Source: Strigamia acuminata
Lineage: Eukaryota > Arthropoda > Chilopoda > Geophilomorpha > Linotaeniidae
Direction: 5' to 3'
Assembly: GCA_949358305.1 (NCBI GenBank)
Contig: OX442320.1
Span: 2,930,259-2,994,258, forward strand
DNA: 64,000 nucleotides
Both the position numbers and the translations under genes were made by a program. Under the pieces are notes generated by a model. That model ran no database searches. It saw only the letters and a program-made list of their open reading frames with translations, and was not told where the DNA came from. This document shows, piece by piece, positions 51,688-60,470 of the stretch (the first letter of the stretch is position 1; each line of letters begins with the position of its first letter).

Positions 51688-54600
51688 ATGAAAAAGGCCA
51701 CCGACCAGTCGTCAGGCCATGTGCCGATTCTCGTGACCGGCAATTACGAACACTGGCACCGTGCAATTAAAATGCTATTGATGTCCGACGGCGTATGGCA
51801 CCACGTCACCGAAACGGAGGAACTAGTGAAAGCCAACGTCGATGAAGACGTTTGGCGAAAATGGCAACGTCGGAAAGCCCGAGCGCTGGGGACCATTTAT
51901 TGCCACGTCTCGCAGGCCAAACAGTCGGCCCTCGACGGTTGCACCACTCCGAAACAGGCGTGGGACATTTTAGCGAAAATTTACGCCCCCAGCTCTCTCG
52001 CCCGCCAAGCGGCGATGCGCCGTGAGTTCCTGCAGCTCAAGTTGGAGCCCGGCGAAGAAATGGCCGATTTCCTCAGCCGCGTTGACCTTATGGTCCGCCA
52101 ACTTAAAGACGTCGGTGAAGACATCCTCCCTCGACATCACGCGTACCAGTATTTAGACTTTCTTCCGGACGAATACGACCAAGCAACTTTTGCCATTTAT
52201 CATTGGCCGCTGGCAGAGTTTACCCCGGCTAAAGTCTCCGATCAGTTGTTGTCGGAATATCTACGATTAAAGTCGCATTCGAACCGAAACTCCGGTAATT
52301 CCTCCGCTTATGCTACTGGGCGACAAGGACGTAACCAGTCGCGACCCCCGCGCCCGCTTGCGCAGGTGCGTTGCTTCAATTGCAACGAGCTTGGACACTA
52401 CGCCAATAAGTGCCAGCATCCTCGCAAGCAAACAACGGGGCAACAGCCAGTAGCTACGCTTCAGACACGATCTCGCAGCAAGAGTCGACGCCGCAATAAA
52501 GGCTCGAATCCGAATGTGAACCCGAATCAACAGCAACAGGGACAGTTTCGCGAGTCTTCACGCCCGCGCCGAGATGCAGCATATCTCCTGTCCGCACCAC
52601 CTGCGATCCAGATTCCTACCGTTCATTTCGTCCAATCTCACGAATGGATTGTTGACTGCGGCGCCACCGACCACGTTTCACACGTTAAATCGTGGTTCTT
52701 GGACTTTGTTGAGGTCGTCCCTTTTAATATCGAATTGGGACAAGGAAGCTCCAAAGTTACCGGAAAAGGGAATGTTCCAGTCAAGTCACTCATCGATGGC
52801 TGTGAATGCACCGTACTTCTCCGCGATGTTTTGTACGCACCTGATTTCGGCGCTAATTTAATTTCGGTTTCGCGAGTCGATAAATGTGGGCATCACATAC
52901 ACATTTACAATTCGGAGTTGCATACATATGGGACGGATATCAAACAAAGTGTTCTTCGGGCGAAGCAAAAGTCAGGACTTTACTTCGTAGATGGACTAAT
53001 TTCGCCATTTGCGTCGCCGACTGTTGTTTCGAGTACACCGCCCATCCCAATGTCACCTCCGACTACTGCGCCGATGACTCTCATCACGAAGGAGGAAGAT
53101 TTTCCCGCGATGCCCTCAAAGAAGTCGAAGAAAATATCAAACGTTGAAATGACCGACTTCCGCTTACCTATCTCTCCCAACACCCTACTCGTGCCTTCTC
53201 CTTCCCCGATCATCCCCAATCCTGTTGCCGGATCTAAACCACAACAGATCCGGATGTATTCCAACGTCCTATCATCTCCTCCGTCTCCCGTTGCCACGAC
53301 TACGGCAGTCCCACCTCCTAAAAAGGTTATAACGCCGACTGCGAACGTTGCGGATGCCACGGGATTATGGCATGCCAGGTTGGGCCATCTCCACACCAAA
53401 GCCATGCGGACTTTGGCGAACAATTCCCAAGTTTATGGACTCGATCCGGCTGCGGTTCGACAAGAACTTTCCTGCAACTCATGTCGCATTGCCAAGTCCA
53501 CGCGCGCCTCGCATAAACCGATTCCCACACCTTCGACGACCAAACCGTTGGAGTTGCTGCACATGGACGTCTGGGGCCCGTCAAGACTGACTTCGATTGG
53601 CGGTGCTGATTATGCCTTCTCCATTGTTGACGACGCGACCCGATATTCGTGGATTTTTCCGATTGCACGCAAATCCGACGTTTTTGCGACTTTCAAAGAC
53701 TTTGTTTCTCGCGTTGAACGCATTACGGATTCCCGCGTCAAATCAATTCGCACGGATCGCGGCGGGGAATTTATTTCTAAGACTTTTGACCGTTACCTCG
53801 CTGACAAGGGCATTGTCGCACAACGGACCAATCCCGGAAGCCCGCAAATGAACGGGGTCGCCGAACGCCTAAACCGGACGATGGGCGACTATCTTCGCTC
53901 TATTACCTCCGAAACCGGTTTTCCACACACACTTTGGGCTGAACTCGCTGTGACATTTTCGTACGTTAAAAATCGCAGCCCGCATTCGAAACTTAACGAC
54001 GAAGTTCCATATGTTTTATGGCGCCAGCGTGCCCTCTCCGTCAAACATTTCCGAAAAATTGGTTCTAAATGCTGGGTGCATTTCACCGCACCCGGGCGCA
54101 ACAAAATGGATCCACGGGCGTGGGAAGGATTCCTCGTAGGTTACGCCTCCAACACTCGCGGTTATCGGGTTTGGAATCCGGCTACGAACACCGTCACGGA
54201 ATCCGTTCACGTTCAAATCGATGAACGTCAGAATTTCAAACGCTCGCCGTTTTACGTTCCGGATCCCTACGAAAATGCTCCATTCATGGAGGAGCCTTCT
54301 CGCGTCACTACACCGTCTCGTGTCACTTTTGACGATGGCGCTTTCCCATCTGTCCCCTGGTCACGTCGACGTCGTGATTCCGACGATGAATCGTCTAATG
54401 ACGATGATGAATTCCGCCATCGGGCTCCATCAAGCGCTTCATCAGTCGCTTCATATCGCTCCGTCCTCGAGGAGGTCGAAGAGGACATTGCTGATGAATT
54501 GCCTCCTCCTATTCTGTTTGCGGACGATGTACCGGAGGACATCGATTTGGACGTCACGCCTGACCCACCACTTCCGCTTTACCGTCCTCGGAGGAGATTA

Positions 54601-56628
54601 CGTCCCGATGCTTTGGCTCGTCAACCTCACACCCCTGAGGCCAGCGATAGTGAACTCGACGTTGATCACGATATCGAACAATTTTTCGAACGCTATCCCG
54701 AACGTGATTTCGAGCACGACCCCGAAGATGATCCACTTGATAATCTCCTCGATGATCTCCTCGATAAGGCAGCCGCCTTACCAGCGGCCGCTGCAACGCC
54801 TGCACCGCCCCTCGCTCCGTTACGCGCTCTTCACTGCCCCTATCGTTTTATTGGTGGAGATACGCCCTTCAGCGGATGGAGGAGGGAAGAGCATCTCCGG
54901 AAAGAACAAGCGCCTGGCAAAATCAAGGTCGACGTTTATTACTATCCGGAGCACGGTGTCCGCTTAAGGTCGAGAGGGGACATCGAAAGATATTGCGTCG
55001 CTCACCAACTTCCGTATGAGGAGGACATTTTCTTTTTCGGCAACCTCGAACATCAATTGCAGGACGAGCAACCTGTTCATCGCGTCCTTATGTGTTTTCG
55101 AGAGCCGTCCACGTACGCCGAAGCTGTTAAGCTACCCGAGGCACCGAAGTGGACCGAGGCAATCGATGAGGAGCTCACGACTTTCAAGGAACGCGAAGTT
55201 TATAAGGAAGTTCCACGACCCCCGGACAAGACAATCCTCGGGTGTAAATGGATTTTTCGGTTGAAATCGGATGCCACCGGGAAAATTCACCGCTACCGTG
55301 CTCGACTTGTCGCACAAGGTTTCCGCCAAACAATGGGCGTTGATTTCGATGAAGTTTTTAGTCCGGTGGTTAACTTCGTGCTCATCCGATTCTTTTTCTG
55401 CCTCCTAGTCGTTTTACTAGGATGGAGGGATCTCCACCTCGACGTCAAGTGTGCCTACCTTTACGGCGACCTCGACCACGAAATTTACATGCGGATTCCC
55501 GCCGGCGCCACATGCACCTCACCCGATAACGTCTGGTTGTTAACCAAGTCACTTTACGGTCTTCACCAGTCGGGGCGCATGTGGTACCAGAAGCTCAACG
55601 AGACGTTAACCGACCTCGGATTCCAGAAATTTCCCGCTTGTAATTGCGTTTACGCATTTGGACATTCGGCTGTTATGTTAGTCTACGTGGACGATATCGT
55701 CGTGTTTTACGCGTCGGAGAGTATCCGAGACCGTATTTTGGCGCTGATTTCCAGCAAATTCGACATCGTCAACCTCGGCCCAATAACCAAATTACTCGGG
55801 GTAGAATTCGTGCGTCGCGATGGGAAAGTTTTCATGTCCCAACGCTCCTACATCGACAAACTTCTTAAAAAGTTCAACGTTTCGTCAGATGCACTCATTA
55901 AAGTGCCTGTCACACCGGGGACCACGCTCGTCAAAGGCTCGTTGGATAATCTCCCGGACTTTCCGTACCGATCGCTCATCGGATCGTTATTATTCCTCGC
56001 TTCTCGCACTCGTCCCGACATATTATATTCGGTCATCGCTTTATCGCAGTATAATAACTGCTACGACCACCGCCACATCAAGTGTTTGCTCCAAGTTCTC
56101 AAATACGTGGCGAACACGAGCGATTTCTCGATCGAACTCTCGGGGTGTAATTCCAGTCAGCTGTGGGGATACACAGATGCGTCGTGGGCGAGTGACATTG
56201 CGACATCGAGAAGCTTCGGAGGATACATCATTTATATCGGTTGTGTGCCAATTGGCTGGAGCTGCAAAAAGCAGACCAGCGTCGCCTGTTCCACCATGGA
56301 AGCCGAATTTGTAGCACTAGTCGAAATCGTTAAAGAGTTATACTGGTTGGACAGTATCTATCGAGTCTTTCCACCGTTAAACCGATTATCGAAACCGATT
56401 ATTTTCTCCGATGCCCTCGCCTCGATCCAATTCACGAACAACGACATCGAGAACTCGAAAACCAAACATATTCGAGTGAAGTTCCATTGGCTTCGAGAAT
56501 GGCATATTGCCGGATGCTTCGAACTCCGCAAAATTCCGGGTGAAATAAATGTTTCGGATATTTTCACGAAATGGCTTAGTTCCGAACCCCTCCGAAATTT
56601 GTTGTCCCGGATCTTCATCTCGAAATAA
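51688..56628 (+). CDS. Copia Gag-Pol polyprotein with MBD-like insert
   Basis: 1,646 codons from ATG 51,688 (MKKATDQSSG...); the frame is open 45 codons further up, but that part lies in the leader and looks unlike protein. Order: Gag helical domain; CCHC knuckle CFNCNELGHYANKC (229-242); protease with DCGATDHV (Asp 323); integrase with HARLGH..CNSC zinc region and D627, D690, E726 (DD35E spacing, from MDVWGP, RTDRGGEF and NGVAERLN); an acidic linker (RRRRDSDDESSNDDDEF); an MBD-like segment near 1062-1120; reverse transcriptase with YVDD at 1333; RNase H with YTDASWAS near 1497. Longer than the roughly 1,400 residues of Drosophila copia, mostly because of the linker and MBD-like part. No frameshift separates gag from pol. 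Confidence 0.96.
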   Translation: MKKATDQSSGHVPILVTGNYEHWHRAIKMLLMSDGVWHHVTETEELVKANVDEDVWRKWQRRKARALGTIYCHVSQAKQSALDGCTTPKQAWDILAKIYAPSSLARQAAMRREFLQLKLEPGEEMADFLSRVDLMVRQLKDVGEDILPRHHAYQYLDFLPDEYDQATFAIYHWPLAEFTPAKVSDQLLSEYLRLKSHSNRNSGNSSAYATGRQGRNQSRPPRPLAQVRCFNCNELGHYANKCQHPRKQTTGQQPVATLQTRSRSKSRRRNKGSNPNVNPNQQQQGQFRESSRPRRDAAYLLSAPPAIQIPTVHFVQSHEWIVDCGATDHVSHVKSWFLDFVEVVPFNIELGQGSSKVTGKGNVPVKSLIDGCECTVLLRDVLYAPDFGANLISVSRVDKCGHHIHIYNSELHTYGTDIKQSVLRAKQKSGLYFVDGLISPFASPTVVSSTPPIPMSPPTTAPMTLITKEEDFPAMPSKKSKKISNVEMTDFRLPISPNTLLVPSPSPIIPNPVAGSKPQQIRMYSNVLSSPPSPVATTTAVPPPKKVITPTANVADATGLWHARLGHLHTKAMRTLANNSQVYGLDPAAVRQELSCNSCRIAKSTRASHKPIPTPSTTKPLELLHMDVWGPSRLTSIGGADYAFSIVDDATRYSWIFPIARKSDVFATFKDFVSRVERITDSRVKSIRTDRGGEFISKTFDRYLADKGIVAQRTNPGSPQMNGVAERLNRTMGDYLRSITSETGFPHTLWAELAVTFSYVKNRSPHSKLNDEVPYVLWRQRALSVKHFRKIGSKCWVHFTAPGRNKMDPRAWEGFLVGYASNTRGYRVWNPATNTVTESVHVQIDERQNFKRSPFYVPDPYENAPFMEEPSRVTTPSRVTFDDGAFPSVPWSRRRRDSDDESSNDDDEFRHRAPSSASSVASYRSVLEEVEEDIADELPPPILFADDVPEDIDLDVTPDPPLPLYRPRRRLRPDALARQPHTPEASDSELDVDHDIEQFFERYPERDFEHDPEDDPLDNLLDDLLDKAAALPAAAATPAPPLAPLRALHCPYRFIGGDTPFSGWRREEHLRKEQAPGKIKVDVYYYPEHGVRLRSRGDIERYCVAHQLPYEEDIFFFGNLEHQLQDEQPVHRVLMCFREPSTYAEAVKLPEAPKWTEAIDEELTTFKEREVYKEVPRPPDKTILGCKWIFRLKSDATGKIHRYRARLVAQGFRQTMGVDFDEVFSPVVNFVLIRFFFCLLVVLLGWRDLHLDVKCAYLYGDLDHEIYMRIPAGATCTSPDNVWLLTKSLYGLHQSGRMWYQKLNETLTDLGFQKFPACNCVYAFGHSAVMLVYVDDIVVFYASESIRDRILALISSKFDIVNLGPITKLLGVEFVRRDGKVFMSQRSYIDKLLKKFNVSSDALIKVPVTPGTTLVKGSLDNLPDFPYRSLIGSLLFLASRTRPDILYSVIALSQYNNCYDHRHIKCLLQVLKYVANTSDFSIELSGCNSSQLWGYTDASWASDIATSRSFGGYIIYIGCVPIGWSCKKQTSVACSTMEAEFVALVEIVKELYWLDSIYRVFPPLNRLSKPIIFSDALASIQFTNNDIENSKTKHIRVKFHWLREWHIAGCFELRKIPGEINVSDIFTKWLSSEPLRNLLSRIFISK
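54871..55044 (+). other. MBD-like (methyl-CpG-binding) domain in Copia Pol
   Basis: The segment from SGWRREEHLRKE through VDVYYYPEHG to LRSRGDIERYC fits the MBD fold signature: GW, an Arg 7 residues after Trp, then Asp-x-Tyr, a Pro/Gly turn, and Arg 12 residues after Asp. These Arg, Asp, Tyr and Arg correspond in kind and spacing to R111, D121, Y123 and R133 of human MeCP2, apart from one extra residue between the first Arg and Asp. These residues contact methyl-CpG in known MBDs. It starts about 330 residues after the integrase Glu and about 210 before the RT YVDD. Binding is predicted, not shown. Confidence 0.82.
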
Positions 56629-56662
56629 TTTCATCGAACTGTTAATATCGACATTGCACATC

Positions 56663-56673
56663 GAAGGAGGGAA
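56663..56673 (+). other. Copia polypurine tract
   Basis: GAAGGAGGGAA directly precedes the right LTR, 35 bases after the gag-pol stop. Confidence 0.85.
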
Positions 56674-56674
56674 T

Positions 56675-57247
56675 TGTTGGTCCTTGAAACCACTTCGGAC
56701 GTTTATTTAACGCTTTTTCGATGCGTAATGACGCTACCTGAACTTTTTCACATCATTGGTTGTTATATTTTCTTTCCCCAAATGATTTAGTGTTTATTTC
56801 CTACTTAACTGGTTGTTACCAGTATATTTCCGTATATTTACTTTATATTGTAAGGGAAATGCATGGTGCCTGCATTAACTGTGTCTTAACACACTGGGCA
56901 TCATGCATCGCCTATCTGTTTATACCTGTGTGTCGCTCGCTTCTGTCACCAGAGCGCACTGCCTTTTATTCCAAGATGGCGACGCACACTGCTAAGTGTG
57001 CTCCTGTGCTTTTCAATCCTGTTTTCGTAAGTTTTAGGTTAATAAATCGTTTATTTTGTTTATAAATAATTCGTTTCTTGTGTCTGCACGTAGATAAGTG
57101 CAGACACCACGCAAATTCGACCAGAACCGGCTCGAATTCGCGTACACGACGCGCCGCACGTCTCGTGCGTGCTATATCGTGCGTGTTGGCTTATTTTTAA
57201 GCGTTTCCACTGCCTAGTCTGTGCTGTTTTTGCAGCATACCACCACA
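56675..57247 (+). repeat. Copia 3' LTR
   Basis: 573 bases, matching the 5' LTR without a difference that I could find. Followed by the second GCTAT. Confidence 0.96.
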
Positions 57248-57335
57248 GCTATTTCTAACTTTTTTCGTTTTTCACCTCTCGGTGCTCTCGGTTTGAATTT
57301 TCGAATCGGAGGAGCTTTACATCCGTTTTTCTCTT

Positions 57336-57625
57336 TGCTTACTAACTATACAAACTAAAGTCTATTACCAGACTGACTCACTTTAACTTAAGATAAGTTT
57401 GAAGTGCACTTTACAAATGAAACAAACAGAACACTACATAACACTTATAACACTTATATAAACAAATCCTAAATTCTATTTGATAAATCAGAAGAACCTT
57501 GAACCTTTACCAGGTTGACATCAACTCTTTGTAATAAACTGAAGAGAACATTCAAGTTATTCTGAGTCCAGGAGTGAACTGACTCTCTTGGGTGGTTGAT
57601 GTTAAAGGGGAATCTCCTATTATCC
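57336..57625 (-). repeat. Flanking repeat, copy C
   Basis: Third copy of the repeat described at 47,667. Matches A over its whole length and B in the left part. It overlaps the end of coiled-coil ORF III. Confidence 0.8.
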
Positions 57626-57890
57626 CGTATTACAGCTTTATTATACAGCCCGGAATCTCTCTTCTCCCATGCCATTCCTAGTTGCTTAATTTGGTCATCA
57701 TGTGTCCATTTCATTTGATTATACTTTTGATTCCACTTTGTTGCCAGTTGGTCAATTTCAAATTGGTGAATTCTTGCCATTTCTGCATATTGAATTTCGT
57801 ATTGTGCCTGAAGTTCATTAAGTTCCTGTTCCTGAGTTCTTTCAATTTCTGCTATTTCAGCTTCCTTTCGTGGTTTTCTATCCAGTCAAC
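57469..57890 (-). CDS. Coiled-coil ORF III
   Basis: On the reverse strand the frame is open from about 57,890 (DRKPRKEAEIAEIERTQEQE, NELQAQYEIQYAEMARIHQF) through the ATG at 57,780 to a stop at 57,469. It is strongly helical with K..W spacing (LATKWNQKYNQMKW). The basic start and following KEAEIAEIE resemble ORF II (KRKKLEIASLNEE). The last third overlaps repeat C and may be intron or untranslated sequence. Family not recognised; likely a partial gene. Confidence 0.45.
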
Positions 57891-57899
57891 CTGGTCCTA

Positions 57900-59720
57900 A
57901 TGACACGCTTTAAGAGTGTCACTGTTAGAAATATAAGCTTAGAAAACGTATTGCAGTACAGAGAAAGTAATGAAATGTCCAGCCAAAGCCAGAGTAGACT
58001 GATAGTCATCAACTTTGTTGAGGATCTTTTTTCTTTCACCTTGGTGGGCATTTTTTTTTTAAATTTTCCACAATGTCTGAAAAATAAAAAAATAGAAAAT
58101 AGGATGAGGAATTAATATTTAGTGTTTAGAAGCCTACTTGAGGGAAATAACTGGTGGATTTTATTTCGTTTTATAAAGAATTTATAGGATTTTTCTAAGA
58201 TTTCAATTCCATGCGTCGTCAACATGTGTGATTTACCACAGCGAGCTCAGTTCCATTTAGTTTCTGCACAACGCAGTCAATTTTCACATGGTCGAGCAAA
58301 TTACTAAATTTCCATCCAACAGTGACTAGTACATATATGAGTACCACCAGAAGAATCAACAGCAAAATTCCCGCTACCACTTTAAACCATTTTCAAAAAC
58401 TCCGCCAAAAACGTTGCCATCGGCTTTTCTTGCCACTCGGGGTAAAGTCGGCGTACGCACTGGGTGGTTTCCCTACCTTTTCTGAAAACGTTTTAAGAAA
58501 ACGTTAGATGATTGAGTGTTTTCTGGTGTCAGGAACTCACTTTTAACCATTTTCACTGCTGTTTAGTTCGTTTCTTTTTCACATTTGACGGATTCATTTT
58601 GTTAGACATTGTGTCTTATAAAAATACGGTATAACAATATAGAAAACACAATTCGGGATACTAATTTTACACTCGCACAAAGCTCAATAACTTCGTGTAA
58701 CTCGGCTCACCGGCGCGATCGGCATCCGCATACAGTGTCTTCTCCGTGGCTTCACAAGCTCAAGCCTGGCTATGGTCCCGCTCAGTCCAGTTGACACTGA
58801 GCAAGAAATATCCCGCTGCCAATGTAGCTTTTTAGCAGCAAGAATGGCAAGATAACCACTAACTGTCTCAGTGAAGTTTGGTGTTTTTCAAAGACAGTTT
58901 TCATGTGCTGTTTTCAATGCAAAGATGTTGGTTCAGACTGATTTTCCTAGCTGTGCAGCAAGTACCATTTCCTGTGTTCAATTTAACAATTTAACGCAAT
59001 TCCCACAAAAACACGGGGGTTAAATCCTGTGTAAATTACATGGTAATTTTTCTTACTCACAATAGTAAGGATTTTCCTTACTTGTGAAGCAATTACTTGT
59101 AGCTGGCTGGATCTCCATGGCAACCCCCTTGGCAACAGTATCAGCATAAATGCAAACTTCTTAAAATATCCTAGGCAAAATTCCTTGCTAGCCTATATTT
59201 TCTAAAATAAATAAAACTTTCTTTCAAAATAAAACAAATAACCTTTAGTGATATTTTGAGATTACTACACGTCCCCCAATTTATTTTAAGGGAAAGTGTA
59301 CCCAATCCGTGAAGGAATGGAGATTCTCATTGACAGAGAATCTGAGCGAAGCCTTCGCTGATCTTGATGTCCCGGTTGCATTTATGTACATTCCTTCCTC
59401 CGAATTCATCTTTGCTCTGGACAACCGACTATTTAATTGAGCTGGTTGATTGTCTTTCATTAGTTTGCATTGGGATTTCGTTGGACCATTCATTGTGGTA
59501 ACCAGATGTGGGTGAGTACCACCCAGGAGTGAGTTACATGACACCCTAGCAGTGGGTGATAAAAGTAAACATACAGTGTAAGTAATATATTTCAATAAGA
59601 AATATTAATGAAAAATATATAAAAATATTTTTATAATTTTTATTTTAGAGAATTTTTAAATTTTTCACTGAATACTATTGTTGCATTAATATATAAAGCC
59701 TAGCATGAAATGTCTATATA
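57900..59720. other. Gene-free stretch
   Basis: No supportable gene, repeat or RNA was recognised. Short ORFs here have non-coding composition. Confidence 0.4.
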
Positions 59721-59721
59721 C

Positions 59722-60050
59722 TGCTACGTGGCCTGGGTATCAGGAACAACGTAGACAAATAACTTATTAATTAACTAGACTTATAAATGAAAGGACTCAA
59801 TGTATAAAATATAATTGACATTCTTTATTAACTCGAGCAATAATTGTGAAAATCGAATGATTTTACGTGTAAAGTGAATTGTTGTTCGATTATTGTGTCA
59901 TATTTGTATTTCCATTTTACATTACATTGCTATTTGTATTTCCATTTTTTACTTGATTTGTTGTTTCATTTTATATTGGTGATTGGATATTTCTAATTAA
60001 TTGACTGAATTTGATATTGATATATTTCACATTTATACTTTTTAAATATT
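59722..60050. repeat. LTR-like fragment, TGCTACGTGGCC start
   Basis: Diverged relative of the fragment at 49,185, sharing its start, ATGAAAGG.ACTC and TTTATTAA. Ends are uncertain. It abuts the presumed BEL-2 LTR. Confidence 0.35.
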
Positions 60051-60058
60051 ACATTTTT

Positions 60059-60415
60059 TGTTGTAGATTTATGTTGATGTTTTATTTCGAGTGTGGTGAC
60101 CTGTTTCAAATTCAACTGATGTTTTACCCCCACGTTAATCCCTTAATTGGTGGGGTTTTTCCTAACGTGCAAGCACCGTTTTCATTGGTGCTCTGAACAT
60201 GTCATCCACATTCCTCTACCTTTCCTTTTGTGTTTAAAATAAGAATAAAAACCAGTGTACTTTTTACCTCTAAAACGTGTGGTCGTGTCTTTTCTTCACT
60301 CCGACGCCATTTGCAATTTTCATCAAAACCTTCAAGTAACTACATCCATTTGTATCCAGGACTTTGGAAATTTATTGCTAAGTTTGTACTACATTTATCT
60401 TTTGCAAATTTAACA
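60059..60415 (+). repeat. Candidate BEL-2 5' LTR
   Basis: The right edge (CA at 60,414-60,415) is fixed by the primer site. A TGTTGTAGA at 60,059 is a plausible left edge, giving 357 bases. AATAAA lies at 60,244-60,249. The left edge needs the other LTR for confirmation. Confidence 0.5.
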
Positions 60416-60416
60416 T

Positions 60417-60434
60417 TGGTGCCGAAACCCGGGA
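60417..60434 (+). other. BEL-2 primer-binding site (tRNA-Phe)
   Basis: TGGTGCCGAAACCCGGGA is complementary to the 3' end of animal tRNA-Phe (CCCGGGTTTCGGCACCA), in full as far as I can recall that tRNA. It starts one base after the LTR. Confidence 0.85.
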
Positions 60435-60470
60435 AGTATTTCAATTTCCCATCTAATCAAAATCTACAAA

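Larger units (their letters stand above)
50428..57247 (+). mobile_element. Complete Copia retrotransposon with MBD-like domain
   Basis: A 6,820-base element with 573-base LTRs, a 5-base duplication, an initiator-tRNA primer site, a polypurine tract and one uninterrupted gag-pol frame. I find no difference between the LTRs. Domain order gag, protease, integrase, RT, RNase H is that of Ty1/Copia. All parts look functional, so it may be active or very recently active. The extra domain between integrase and RT is described separately. Confidence 0.96.

Noticed and set aside
52267-55329. Numerous ORFs in other frames of the Copia gag-pol
   Set aside because: Shadows of the long coding frame in GC-balanced sequence.
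59281-59595. Reverse-strand ORF of about 100 codons
   Set aside because: No motif, no splice context, and composition like the surrounding noncoding DNA.
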